From CAYLYP01 sp964387795 (GTDB lineage Bacteria; Bacteroidota; Bacteroidia; Bacteroidales; UBA7960): a stretch of 53,715 bases of DNA. Shown here in pieces: positions 26,023 through 35,143 of this stretch; the stretch's first letter is position 1, and every line of letters starts with the position of its first letter. The position numbers and the translations under genes were made by a program. Location of the stretch: positions 1 through 53,715 of the forward strand of contig CAYLYP010000014.1 in the NCBI GenBank assembly GCA_964387795.1, read 5' to 3'. A model generated the notes under the pieces. That model worked only from the letters and a program-made list of their open reading frames with translations. It searched no databases and had not been told where the DNA came from.

Positions 26023-27384
26023 ATGAAAAAAAGACGTATCATTTGGATATCCATCGGAGTTTTGGCTTTTATCATAATATTCTCAGCAATAGGGAAGAAG
26101 CAAGGCTGGATAGGTGAAGAGACCGGGATAAAGGTGTCAATTGAAAAGACCGGACGTAAGGATATTATTGAAGTTGTAAACGCCAATGGGAAGATACAAC
26201 CGGTTACTGAAGTAAAAATCAGCCCCGATGTTTCGGGAGAAATCATTCAGTTGCCTGTTATTGAGGGGATACAGGTAAAGAAAGGGGATTTATTGGCAAG
26301 GATCAACCCGGACATTTATGTATCAACTGTTGATCGTTTGGAGGCAGCCTTAAATACTTCAAAGGCAAACCTTGCAAATACAAAGGCACGTGAAGCGCAG
26401 GCCCAGGCGCAATTTATCAATGCTGAAACAAGTTTTAAGCGGACAGAACAGCTACATAATCAGAACGCGATTAGTGATTCAGAGCTTGATGCATCAAGAG
26501 CTCAATATCTTGTAGCCAAGGCAGAAATAGAAGCAGCAAAGCAAAGTGTGGTTGCTTCTGAGTATCAGGTTAAGAGTGCAGAGGCAGCAGTTAAAGAAGG
26601 GCATGAGAGTCTTGCAAAGACATCTATTTACGCCCCTATTGATGGAACGATATCAAGGCTTGATGTTGAAACCGGAGAGAGGGTAGTAGGGACATCACAG
26701 TTTGCAGGGACAGAGATCATGCGCATAGCTAATCTTTCAGAGATGGAAGTTATTGTAGATGTAAATGAAAATGACATCATAAGGGTCAACATGGGGGATA
26801 CAGCCATTGTAGAGATAGATGCTTTTTTGGGTGAGAAATTCAAAGGAGTAGTTACATCTATAGCCAATTCAGCCAAATCAACAACAGCAAGCCTTGACCA
26901 GGCGACCAACTTTGAAGTTCGAATACGGCTTATCCCTGATTCATATCAACATCTGATGAAAGACCGCTCATCACATGTATCACCATTTCGCCCGGGGATG
27001 TCAGCCAATGTGGATATCCATACAAAAAAGACATTCAATGTGCTGAGTGTACCTATTCAGGCAGTAACAACAAGAGAAGACACTACTCACAGGAAGGCAC
27101 CCATTCCAGAGGAAGAAATGGCTGAAATGGGAGAAAAAGAAGAAAAGACAAAGAAAAAGGAAACAGAGAAGCTACAGGAATATGTCTTTATTATCAAAGA
27201 AGGTAAGTCAGTAATGAAGGCTGTTAAAACCGGGATACAGGATAATACATACATAGAGATTCTTGAAGGGCTTGAAGAGGGAGAAGAAGTGATAACAGGG
27301 CCATATCGAGCTGTTTCAAGAAGCCTTAAAAATGGCACTAAAGTTATTATTGTTGATAAAGAAAAACTTTTCTCAGAGAATTAG
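26023..27384 (+). CDS. HlyD/MacA-type periplasmic adaptor subunit
   Basis: The 453-residue protein has an N-terminal membrane anchor (about 7-23) and the lipoyl-like half motif SPDVSGEIIQLPVIEGIQVKKGD split around the coiled hairpin (about residues 65-88 and 200-235, the latter IYAPIDGTISRLDVETGE). A long alpha-hairpin rich in Ala and Gln lies between, and beta-barrel and membrane-proximal domains follow. The C-terminal part holds a highly charged Glu/Lys insert at about 360-385. MacA-like adaptors normally pair with a MacB ABC permease, but the next gene is tsaB, so the pump must be encoded elsewhere or was lost. Together with the TolC protein it bridges the periplasm. Confidence 0.88.
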   Translation: MKKRRIIWISIGVLAFIIIFSAIGKKQGWIGEETGIKVSIEKTGRKDIIEVVNANGKIQPVTEVKISPDVSGEIIQLPVIEGIQVKKGDLLARINPDIYVSTVDRLEAALNTSKANLANTKAREAQAQAQFINAETSFKRTEQLHNQNAISDSELDASRAQYLVAKAEIEAAKQSVVASEYQVKSAEAAVKEGHESLAKTSIYAPIDGTISRLDVETGERVVGTSQFAGTEIMRIANLSEMEVIVDVNENDIIRVNMGDTAIVEIDAFLGEKFKGVVTSIANSAKSTTASLDQATNFEVRIRLIPDSYQHLMKDRSSHVSPFRPGMSANVDIHTKKTFNVLSVPIQAVTTREDTTHRKAPIPEEEMAEMGEKEEKTKKKETEKLQEYVFIIKEGKSVMKAVKTGIQDNTYIEILEGLEEGEEVITGPYRAVSRSLKNGTKVIIVDKEKLFSEN

Positions 27385-27417
27385 TATTACTTTTGTCATA
27401 CTGTATTAAAAGCACGT

Positions 27418-28167
27418 ATGGCGTATATACTACATTTAGAAACAGCGACTAAGGTTTGTTCGGTATCCTTATCCAGGGATGGGGCAATTATATCAATACG
27501 TGAGGACCTAAATGGGCAAAACCATGCCTCGCTAATCAATTCCTATATAGAAAACACGCTTAAGGATGCCGGGATTGGTTTTAAAGACCTTGATGCTGTA
27601 GCTGTCAGCCAGGGTCCAGGATCATATACCGGTTTACGAATTGGGGTATCTTCTGCCAAAGGGCTTTGTTATGCATTGGGTATCCCAATGATTGCAGTGC
27701 CAACGCTTCAATCTATGGCCTCAACGTTACTTCAGTCAAAGGATTGGAAGATGGCTTATGAAGAACTGCTTATTGATGGTAAGTCATTGGATACGAATAT
27801 CCCTATATTGTTTTGCCCAATGATAGATGCCAGGCGGATGGAAGTTTACAATGCCTTATATGATATTAAGCTGGAGCAAATAAGGGAAACGAAGGCAGAT
27901 ATAATAGATAATTCCTCATTTGATGGCTATGCGGGTGAACAACAGATTGTTTTTTTTGGTGATGGTGCAGCAAAGTGTAAAGAAATTATTGGCAACAAAA
28001 GCTTTGCTTTTTTCTTTGATGCATTTCAGGTCTCTTCATCAGGGATGGCAGAGATAGCTTTTAAGGCTTATTTGAACAAAGAATTTGTAAACACTGCTTA
28101 TTTCGAGCCTTATTATCTTAAAAATTATGTTGCGGCACCTCCTAAAGTAAAAGGATTATATGATTAA
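27418..28167 (+). CDS. tsaB: tRNA t6A biosynthesis protein TsaB
   Basis: The 249-residue protein begins ILHLETATKVCSVSLSRDG and carries SQGPGSYTGLRIGVSSAKG near residue 63, both hallmarks of TsaB. TsaB is the ASKHA-fold partner that dimerises with TsaD to transfer threonylcarbamoyl to A37 of ANN-decoding tRNAs. It is catalytically inactive itself, and the length is usual for the family. A TACTTTTG sequence about 25 bases upstream (27389-27396) may serve as its own -7 box, since it has no functional link to the adaptor gene before it. Confidence 0.93.
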   Translation: MAYILHLETATKVCSVSLSRDGAIISIREDLNGQNHASLINSYIENTLKDAGIGFKDLDAVAVSQGPGSYTGLRIGVSSAKGLCYALGIPMIAVPTLQSMASTLLQSKDWKMAYEELLIDGKSLDTNIPILFCPMIDARRMEVYNALYDIKLEQIRETKADIIDNSSFDGYAGEQQIVFFGDGAAKCKEIIGNKSFAFFFDAFQVSSSGMAEIAFKAYLNKEFVNTAYFEPYYLKNYVAAPPKVKGLYD

Positions 28168-28209
28168 AATTATTTCGTAGGATTATTTTTTTTTCTTAGA
28201 TTTGACCTT

Positions 28210-28503
28210 ATGAAGAACATAAAGATTCCACACTTCCTTAAAAACAAATATGTGCTGGTAAGCCTGGCAGCACTGGTATGGTTATCTTTTTTTGACAATA
28301 ATAATTTCTTTCAGCAATATCGGTTAAAAAAACAACTTAATCAATTGCATCGGGATAAAGCTTATTATGAGCAGGAGATTATGAAAGACTCAACAGCGGT
28401 TGTTGAAATCAGAAACAATCCAGGGGCATTGGAAAAGCTTGCCAGGGAGAAGTATCTGATGAAAAAGGACAACGAGGATATTTATATTATAAAAACAGAA
28501 TAG
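28210..28503 (+). CDS. Septum formation initiator family (FtsB/DivIC-like) protein
   Basis: The 97-residue bitopic protein has one membrane helix (about residues 15-30, YVLVSLAALVWLSFF), a coiled-coil stretch (LKKQLNQLHRDKAYYEQEI) and the family's end pattern LEKLAREKYLMKKDNEDIYII. FtsB/DivIC proteins form a complex with FtsL and FtsQ/DivIB at the division site. It lies 42 bases after tsaB on the same strand. A TAGATTTG box sits at 28197-28204, only 6 bases before the ATG, so if used it would give an almost leaderless transcript. Confidence 0.87.
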   Translation: MKNIKIPHFLKNKYVLVSLAALVWLSFFDNNNFFQQYRLKKQLNQLHRDKAYYEQEIMKDSTAVVEIRNNPGALEKLAREKYLMKKDNEDIYIIKTE

Positions 28504-28530
28504 GCTAAACTTAGCAAAAGCAAAAAAAGT

Positions 28531-31020
28531 TTATTGGGGGTCAACGTTAATAATAAGGCGAACCATTTTGAATTCAGGTTTTTTCCTGAACTTTTCAATC
28601 ATATTGAATAAATAGTCTTTTTGGCGGTTCAAGTGTTGATCGCGGGCTATTTTTACCATGATATTCTTAATATATTCATTTCTGACCCTTGAGACCAAAG
28701 GATATTCAGGTCCAAGGACAAATTTGCCATAGACTTTTTTTAGGTCATCAGCTAAGGCTGAAACAGCTTTATTAAGGACTTCGGGATTGGAATGTTTAGC
28801 CGAAATGAGTATTAAGCGATAAAAAGGCGGGTAATGGAAATTTTTTCTTTCCAGGATTTCATTTTTGTATAAACCCAGGTAATCGTTATCAATGACCCCT
28901 CTAATAACAGAATGGTAAGGATTTAATGTCTGAATAATCACTTTCCCCCTTTTATCTTTTCGCCCTGCGCGACCACTGACCTGAGCCATGAGTTGGAATC
29001 CTTTTTCATGGGCCCTAAAGTCTGGAAATCCAAGCATATTATCGGCATTAAGGATTCCAACAAGGCTCACATTGTCGAAATCAAGTCCTTTGGTAACCAT
29101 TTGTGTACCAATGAGGATATCGATTTTTCTTTCCTCAAAATCATGGATCAGGTTTTGATAGGATGATTTTTTACGGGTTGTATCCAAATCCATCCTTGCT
29201 ACTTTAGCATCCGGAAAGAAGATTGGCAACTCTTCTTCAATTTTTTCTGTTCCAAATCCTTTCATCTTTATTGACGAGGAATTGCACTGGGGGCAGACCT
29301 TAGGGGGCGGCATGGAATACCCACAATAATGACATTTTAACCTGTTGCTGTCTTTGTGGAATGTCAATGAAACATCGCAATGTTCACAGCCGGGGACCCA
29401 ACCGCATACTTCGCATTCAAACCGAAGGGAGAAACCTCTTCTGTTTTGAAACAAAATGACCTGCTCTTTTTTTTCAAGGGCTTCTTTTATATGTTCCAGA
29501 AGAAACATTGAATAATGGGATTTCATCTGGCGTTCCTTGCTTTCTTTTTTGACATCAACAACCAAAATCTCTGGTAACATCACATTGCCATGCCTTTTTT
29601 TAATTTCGACAAATCCATATCTTCCGGATTGAGCATTGTAATAAGATTCAACAGAAGGTGTTGCTGATCCAAGCAATACATTCGCATGCATGAGGGAAGC
29701 GAGATAAATGGCAGCATCTCTGCCATTGTATCTGGGTGAAGGTTCCATTTGTTTAAAAGAGGGGTCATGTTCTTCATCAACAATCACCAGTCCAAGGTTT
29801 GGGAAGGGAAGAAAAACAGAAGACCTGGCCCCAATAATTACCATTGCATTATTGCTGTCTTCTTTTTGAAAGGAAAGCATTTTGTTCCAGATTTCAACCC
29901 GTTCAAGAGGGTTAAACCTGCTATGATAAACCCCGACTCTTTTCCCAAAGTATTTTTGAAGGCGTCCCACAAGTTGAGTTGTCAGGGCGATTTCGGGAAC
30001 CAGGTATAATACATGTTTGCCTTCCCGGATACAATCGTTGATAAGATGGCTATAGATTTCGGTTTTTCCACTGGAAGTAACACCGTGAAGCAAAACCACA
30101 TTTTTTTCTTTAAAGTATTCTTTAATATGAAGAAGGGCTTCAGACTGATGGGGGTTTAATTCATTGATTTCAGTAGTTTTTCCTGTGAAAGGAGCCAGAC
30201 GGCTTACGATTTTTTCATATTGTTGCAGGATGCCTTTATTCTCAAGGGCCTTAAAGGAGGATGAAGCAGATGGGTCAAAAAGCTCAAATAATGCTTTTCG
30301 GCTAACCGGTTTTTGTTCAAGGCTATATCTTCCTGAGAGTTTGATATATGCAAGTAACATCTCGGTTTGCCTGAATGCCCTTGGTGAAATGCTTTCGAAA
30401 GCATCCTTTAGTGCTTCTTCGTCTTCCATTTCAGGATTTAACCGGATAAACATTTCCCGTTTAACATCATATTGATCCTGGATATCTTCTTCCAGGATGA
30501 CAACTCCTTTTTCAATCAGTCCTTTAATAATTGGAAAAACCTTTTTGACTTCAGAAATTTTTGAAGCATCAGTCAGTGAAATTGATTTCTGAGCTTCGAG
30601 GGCATCATAGATAAGGAATTCTTTATCCGAAAGGTATTCACCTTCACCCTGGTAAGAGGGGTTAAGTAAAATCTTTGTTTCGCTTTGGAGTTTAAGGGCT
30701 TGGGGCAATGCAGCATTCATTACCTCCCCAACATAACATAAATAATATCTGGCAATCCATTCCCAATATTTAAATTGTTCTGGAGTAACGACAGGGTTTT
30801 CGTCGAGCAAACCCATTATTTCTTTAGCAGGATAGGCAGGTTTTGATGTATGGATATTTTTTACGAGCCCTGAATAAACTTTTTTGCTTCCAAACTGGAC
30901 AATTACCCGAATCCCGGTTTTTATATTCCTGCTCATATCTTCAGGGACAAGATAAGTGAACATCCCTGGCAAGGGGAGAGGTAATAGGATATCTGCGAAT
31001 ATTTGTTTTTCCTGAGGCAT
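28531..31020 (-). CDS. priA: Primosomal protein N' (PriA helicase)
   Basis: Starting at the ATG at 31020 (MPQEKQIFADILLPLPL) gives 829 residues; a frame from 31032 adds four. The N-terminal 3'-DNA-binding domain is followed by a superfamily 2 helicase core with Walker A GVTSSGKTEIY and DEEH box (VIVDEEHDPSFKQ). The zinc-binding insert has paired cysteines (CEVCGW, CEHCDVS, CHYCGYS, CPQCNSS), and motif V/VI shows GTQMVTKGLDFDNV and QVSGRAGR. PriA restarts stalled replication forks. Its gene converges with the FtsB-like gene and lies downstream of pfkA, separated by a terminator. Confidence 0.96.
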   Translation of the reverse strand: MPQEKQIFADILLPLPLPGMFTYLVPEDMSRNIKTGIRVIVQFGSKKVYSGLVKNIHTSKPAYPAKEIMGLLDENPVVTPEQFKYWEWIARYYLCYVGEVMNAALPQALKLQSETKILLNPSYQGEGEYLSDKEFLIYDALEAQKSISLTDASKISEVKKVFPIIKGLIEKGVVILEEDIQDQYDVKREMFIRLNPEMEDEEALKDAFESISPRAFRQTEMLLAYIKLSGRYSLEQKPVSRKALFELFDPSASSSFKALENKGILQQYEKIVSRLAPFTGKTTEINELNPHQSEALLHIKEYFKEKNVVLLHGVTSSGKTEIYSHLINDCIREGKHVLYLVPEIALTTQLVGRLQKYFGKRVGVYHSRFNPLERVEIWNKMLSFQKEDSNNAMVIIGARSSVFLPFPNLGLVIVDEEHDPSFKQMEPSPRYNGRDAAIYLASLMHANVLLGSATPSVESYYNAQSGRYGFVEIKKRHGNVMLPEILVVDVKKESKERQMKSHYSMFLLEHIKEALEKKEQVILFQNRRGFSLRFECEVCGWVPGCEHCDVSLTFHKDSNRLKCHYCGYSMPPPKVCPQCNSSSIKMKGFGTEKIEEELPIFFPDAKVARMDLDTTRKKSSYQNLIHDFEERKIDILIGTQMVTKGLDFDNVSLVGILNADNMLGFPDFRAHEKGFQLMAQVSGRAGRKDKRGKVIIQTLNPYHSVIRGVIDNDYLGLYKNEILERKNFHYPPFYRLILISAKHSNPEVLNKAVSALADDLKKVYGKFVLGPEYPLVSRVRNEYIKNIMVKIARDQHLNRQKDYLFNMIEKFRKKPEFKMVRLIINVDPQ

Positions 31021-31039
31021 AATGGATGCCAATTTACAA

Positions 31040-31078
31040 AAAAAATAAAAGCCCCCATAATGGCATGGCGGCTTTCAT
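31040..31078 (-). terminator. Rho-independent terminator of pfkA
   Basis: Read on the minus strand, the stem AAAGCCGCCAT pairs with ATGGGGGCTTT around a six-base loop, with one G-G mismatch, and is followed by TTATTTTTTTTG. It lies between the pfkA stop and the priA start, so it should separate the two transcripts. Confidence 0.65.
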
Positions 31079-31110
31079 TAAATATTGTTTAAAATTATGA
31101 TTTTTCCTGT

Positions 31111-32208
31111 TTAGTCACCTAAGCAAATACCAACGCCTCTGGCAGTTTTTACAAGAGAGGAATCCGGATCAACAAAGTTGTAATGGCTAATAGCTTCATC
31201 GAATGGGACAGAAACGATATTTGGATGGCGGTATGCAACCATTTCCCCAAATCTTTTTTCGAGCACCATTTCAAAAGCTTTAACCCCAAACTGAGTTGCA
31301 AGGACCCTGTCGTAAGCAATTGGGCTTCCTCCACGTTGTAAGTGACCGAGGACGGTTTCACGCATATCAGCTTCGAGGCCTGCTTTTTTCAAATCCCTGA
31401 TTACTTTTGTTGCTACTCCGCCAAGACGGACATTACCGTATCCGACTTCATCGCTTTTTTCGTAATACATATCACCACTGATAGGTCGGGCGCCTTCAGC
31501 AACAACAATAATAGTAAAACCACGTCCACGGGCATATCTGCTGTGGATTTTCTTCATTACTTTATTGATATCGTAAGGGATTTCCGGAATTAAACAAACC
31601 TCGGCTCCCCCTGCAATAGCAGCATGTAAGGCAATCCAACCCGCATAGCGGCCCATCACTTCAAGGACGAGTACCCTATTGTGGCTTTGGGCAGTTGTAA
31701 CAAGTTTGTCCACTGCATAAGTTGCTTCCTGTACTGCTGTTTGAAAACCGAAAGTAAAATCGGTTGCAGAAAGGTCATTGTCGATAGTTTTGGGAACGCC
31801 AATGATGTTGCAACCTTTTTCGAAGAGCATTTTAGATATTTTCTGAGAGCCATCGCCCCCAATATTAATCACCGCATCAACCCCAAGATATTGAAGCCTG
31901 CGAAGCATTTCGTCAGAACGATCAGCAGCACCCCAAGTGCCATCAGAATTTTTAATTGGCCAGGCAAAAGGGCCACCTTTATTGGTTGTTCCAATAATGG
32001 TACCTCCCCTGATATGAATACCGGCCACAGCTTTATCGTCGAGCACGACGATTTCATTTGGCTCATTAAGAATCCCATTAAATGCATCAATGCTTCCAAT
32101 CACCTCCCAATTGTCTTCATGAGATGCCCTTTTTACGATTGCCCTGATAACGGCATTTAGGCCGGGACAATCACCACCACCTGTGGCAACTAATACACGT
32201 TTTTTCAT
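31111..32208 (-). CDS. pfkA: 6-phosphofructokinase
   Basis: The 365-residue protein shows the phosphofructokinase fold: GGGDCPGLNAVIRA at the start, INIGGDGSQKIS, VPKTIDNDLSATD with the catalytic Asp, MGRYAGWIALHAA and GHLQRGGSP. It phosphorylates fructose 6-phosphate in glycolysis. The residue corresponding to E. coli Gly104 is Gly (GGDGS), which favours ATP. The residue corresponding to Gly124 is Lys (PKTIDND), which is usual in PPi-dependent enzymes. This G/K combination makes donor preference uncertain. A promoter-like pair lies about 115-140 bases upstream and a terminator downstream, so it is probably monocistronic. Confidence 0.95.
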   Translation of the reverse strand: MKKRVLVATGGGDCPGLNAVIRAIVKRASHEDNWEVIGSIDAFNGILNEPNEIVVLDDKAVAGIHIRGGTIIGTTNKGGPFAWPIKNSDGTWGAADRSDEMLRRLQYLGVDAVINIGGDGSQKISKMLFEKGCNIIGVPKTIDNDLSATDFTFGFQTAVQEATYAVDKLVTTAQSHNRVLVLEVMGRYAGWIALHAAIAGGAEVCLIPEIPYDINKVMKKIHSRYARGRGFTIIVVAEGARPISGDMYYEKSDEVGYGNVRLGGVATKVIRDLKKAGLEADMRETVLGHLQRGGSPIAYDRVLATQFGVKAFEMVLEKRFGEMVAYRHPNIVSVPFDEAISHYNFVDPDSSLVKTARGVGICLGD

Positions 32209-32321
32209 TGAATAATTCTTACAACCATATTATTAAACCGTAAGTAAGAGCGCTTTATCCATATTTTTGTTTCATGAACAAACATAAAAAGCACTTCTCC
32301 ACCCAAGTTAAAAAATCTTTG

Positions 32322-32348
32322 CAAAGATAATGGAAAATATTTTTGCAA
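32322..32348 (-). promoter_or_regulatory. Promoter of pfkA (Bacteroidota type)
   Basis: Read on the minus strand, TTG (32346-32348) and, after 16 bases, TATCTTTG (32322-32329) fit the -33/-7 consensus of the main Bacteroidota sigma factor. The predicted leader before the pfkA ATG would be about 105 bases long. Confidence 0.5.
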
Positions 32349-32378
32349 TTATGATTTTTTCATCGATACAGGCTTGCT

Positions 32379-33578
32379 TTAGATTTTTTTGCTGTTTGGG
32401 GATTTTTTTGAACCTTCGTATAATTCATATTTTAAGAAGCGGCATTCTATTGGGCCGTTAAAAACAGGTATTTTGGCAGAATGGCGTAAGCCAATGGCAT
32501 TTATTAATTCGGGGCTGGGAGTAATAATCCAAATTTTATGTCCGGGGTATTTATGTTTAAGGGTGGAGCCTATTTGGCCAAAAAAAGCTTCCATATCATC
32601 ATCGCTTTTTAATCTTTGACCATAGGGAGGATTTGTTACAATCAGCGATTCAGGTACTGGTGGGCGTGCCGTGAAGAAATCTGCTTTAGAAAAAGAGATG
32701 TAGAAACCTAAGCCTGCTTGTTTAGCAGAGCTTCTGGCAATATCCAAAGATTTACCTGAAATATCAGCGCCAAAGATTCTGGCTTTGGGAACGATTTTTT
32801 TTGTTCTTGCTTCAGACAGCAAATTGTTCCAGAGGGATTTGTTAAAACCAGGCCATTTTTGAAATCCAAATTGATTTCTGATTAATCCGGGAGCAATATT
32901 TGCAGCAATCATGGCTGCTTCAATGGGGATAGTTCCTGAACCGCACATAGGATCGAATAAGTCCTGCTTTTTATCCCATCCGCTTAATAATATCAGCCCG
33001 GCCCCCAGCACTTCATTAAGTGTAGCGGGATGGCCTGCCTGTCGATAGCCTCTTTTGAACAATGGTTCGCCGGAACTATCAATTGACACTGTACATTCAT
33101 CGCGGTTGATATAAAGATTGATAACAATATCTGCATCAAATCTGTCCACAGAAGGCCTGTCACCAGTTTTTTCCCTAAAGAGGTCAACAATGGCATCTTT
33201 TGCCAATTGAGCAACAAACTGCGAATGGTTAAATATGCTTTCGTGTATTGTAGCGTGAATCCAAAGTTTACTGTCTTTGCTCATCCATTGAGTCCAGTCA
33301 ATACCTCTTATTTGAGAATAAAAAGATTCGTTGGAATCAAAGCTGAATGAATGAATTTCCATAAGGATATTCATAGCAGTGCGGCACCAAAGGTTTGTTC
33401 TGTATAACACTTCCATATTGCCTGTAAAGCTCACTGCTCTTTTTAACTGCAAGGTGTCTTCAGCTCCAAGTTGTTTCAATTCCTCCTCCAGGACACCTTC
33501 AAGGGAAGCAAGTGTCTTAGCTACTAATTTCAGTTTTTCTTCCAAAATGTGATGATTAAAATTATTGAATCCTTCCAT
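32379..33578 (-). CDS. RlmL-type THUMP-domain rRNA guanine-N2-methyltransferase
   Basis: The 399-residue protein begins with a THUMP-containing region that binds RNA (ETLASLEGVLEEELKQ-like start) and ends with a Rossmann methyltransferase. The SAM-binding motif DPMCGSGTIPIEAA and the catalytic loop NPPYGQRL (N-P-P-Y, typical of N2-guanine or N6-adenine methylation) are present. The best-known relative is RlmL (YcbY) N-terminal half, which makes m2G2445 in 23S rRNA. This protein lacks the fused C-terminal RlmK half. Its ATG overlaps the hutI stop by 17 bases. Assigned as RlmL-like; the exact target base is not proven. Confidence 0.88.
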   Translation of the reverse strand: MEGFNNFNHHILEEKLKLVAKTLASLEGVLEEELKQLGAEDTLQLKRAVSFTGNMEVLYRTNLWCRTAMNILMEIHSFSFDSNESFYSQIRGIDWTQWMSKDSKLWIHATIHESIFNHSQFVAQLAKDAIVDLFREKTGDRPSVDRFDADIVINLYINRDECTVSIDSSGEPLFKRGYRQAGHPATLNEVLGAGLILLSGWDKKQDLFDPMCGSGTIPIEAAMIAANIAPGLIRNQFGFQKWPGFNKSLWNNLLSEARTKKIVPKARIFGADISGKSLDIARSSAKQAGLGFYISFSKADFFTARPPVPESLIVTNPPYGQRLKSDDDMEAFFGQIGSTLKHKYPGHKIWIITPSPELINAIGLRHSAKIPVFNGPIECRFLKYELYEGSKKSPNSKKI

Positions 33579-34824
33579 TAATGATTACAGTCTCAACTTT
33601 ATTGCTACCATAAGCGTATGGCATAAACTGATAGGTTGAGACAGGGCGGGTAATAAAGACATTTGCTTTTTTACCCGGGCAGATGCTGCCCAGATCTTCT
33701 TCCACTCCCATGGCATAAGCCCCATTAAGGGTCACAGCATTGATTACTTCTTCAGGAAGCATTTTAAACTTGATACAACCTAATGACATAACAAATTGCA
33801 TATTTCCGGAAGGGCTTGATCCTGGGTTGAAATCACTTGCCATGGCAACAGGCAGGCCAGCGTCAATCATTTTCCGTGCAGGAGGGTAAACCATACCAAG
33901 AAAGAAAGCAGCCCCTGGGAGCAGTGTTGGCATTGTTTCAGAGTTTAATAATGCTTTTATTTCTTCATCACCAGTAAATTCCAGATGGTCAACACTAAGT
34001 GCATTATATTTAACCCCAACCTGAATACCACCTGAATAGTCGAGTTCATTGGCATGGATTTTCGGCCTTAAGCCATATTTCATACCAGCCATCAGGATGC
34101 GTTCAGTTTCTTCAGTAGTGAAAAATCCCCTATCACAAAAAACATCAACATAATCTGCAAGTTCTTCTGAGGCAATAAGCGGGATCATCTCATTGATAAT
34201 CAAATCAACATATTCACCCTGGCGGCCTTTATATTCAGCAGGGACTGCATGGGCGCCCAGAAAAGTTGATTTTATTGTGAGGGGGCATTGTTCTTTTATT
34301 TGTCGTATAACCCTGAGCATTTTTATTTCGTCTTCAGTGTTAAGTCCATAACCACTTTTTATTTCTACTGCACCAGTACCAAAACTTTTGATCTCATCAA
34401 TCCGCTCAAGGGCTTGTTCTAATAATTCCGATTCTGAGGATTCATGTAGTCTTTGGGAAGAGTTTAAGATACCACCACCTCTTTTTGCAATTTCCTCATA
34501 CGAAAGGCCCCTGATTTTATCCATATATTCAATTTCACGGCTGCCTGCATAAACGATATGAGTATGAGAATCGCAAAAAGAAGGGAACACCATCCGGCCA
34601 GAAGCATCAATGGTTTTTACATCATTAGCAGTAATTTGGTTATAATGGGGAAGTTTTTCATTCAAGTCGGTCATTAGTCCAAAAGAATGGATAAGCCCGT
34701 TTTCAATATATAACCAGGAATGACATAAAGTAGGTAAGTGGCTCATATCTTTGCCACAAACCCTTGACCTTTTTTTCATTTCTGTTAATATCAATTCTTT
34801 GATATTGCGAATTAAAATTTTCAT
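33562..34824 (-). CDS. hutI: Imidazolonepropionase
   Basis: The 420-residue metal-dependent amidohydrolase carries the hutI signatures: DSHTHIVYAGSRE with the first metal ligands, LDYSGGIQVG near the third His, VDHLEFT and the end motif SDFNPGSSPSGNMQFVMSL. It hydrolyses imidazolone-5-propionate to N-formimino-L-glutamate in histidine degradation. Other hut genes are absent from the window, so its pathway partners lie elsewhere. It overlaps the downstream methyltransferase gene. The structured repeat B copy 3 occupies its 5' leader, ending at the start codon. Confidence 0.95.
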   Translation of the reverse strand: MKILIRNIKELILTEMKKRSRVCGKDMSHLPTLCHSWLYIENGLIHSFGLMTDLNEKLPHYNQITANDVKTIDASGRMVFPSFCDSHTHIVYAGSREIEYMDKIRGLSYEEIAKRGGGILNSSQRLHESSESELLEQALERIDEIKSFGTGAVEIKSGYGLNTEDEIKMLRVIRQIKEQCPLTIKSTFLGAHAVPAEYKGRQGEYVDLIINEMIPLIASEELADYVDVFCDRGFFTTEETERILMAGMKYGLRPKIHANELDYSGGIQVGVKYNALSVDHLEFTGDEEIKALLNSETMPTLLPGAAFFLGMVYPPARKMIDAGLPVAMASDFNPGSSPSGNMQFVMSLGCIKFKMLPEEVINAVTLNGAYAMGVEEDLGSICPGKKANVFITRPVSTYQFMPYAYGSNKVETVIINGRIQ

Positions 34825-34827
34825 GTG

Positions 34828-34952
34828 TTTAAATTTTTTTGTTTATGGTCAGATGGAGCATCATGTTTGCTGTTTTTAAAGCATTTATTTAGTATAGATT
34901 TCCAAACATCTTATGTTACGTGGAGTTTGTGATAAGTTTGCAAACATTTTCT
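34828..34952 (-). repeat. Structured intergenic repeat B, copy 3
   Basis: Read on the minus strand, AAATGTTTGCAAAC (34936-34949) and then, 60-75 bases on, AAAACAGCAAACATG (ending at 34862) followed by TCCATC and GACC match copy 1 at 40388-40486. ATGTTTGC and GCAAACAT form an inverted repeat. The element lies directly before hutI in the same orientation, and its end merges with the start codon. The remaining part of 34825-35143 is A+T-rich with the promoter of the next gene. Confidence 0.6.
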
Positions 34953-35089
34953 TTTCCAAAAGATCAAAAACGCATTATTTTTAAAAGGAAAAAATTAAAA
35001 ATCCCATGTATTTTCTTTAAAACATCAAAATTACGAAAAACTATTCTGAAAAAAAGCCGTAAAAAACATAGATAGAAAATCTATTTCTT

Positions 35090-35097
35090 TATTTTTG
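35090..35097 (+). promoter_or_regulatory. Possible -7 box of the S1 protease gene
   Basis: TATTTTTG fits TAnnTTTG and lies 46 bases before the ATG. The same octamer lies 29 bases upstream of the C10 protease gene. No clear -33 box. Confidence 0.4.
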
Positions 35098-35143
35098 CTG
35101 TTTATTAACAAAAGAGGATATTATCAACTGCAAACCAACTCAC

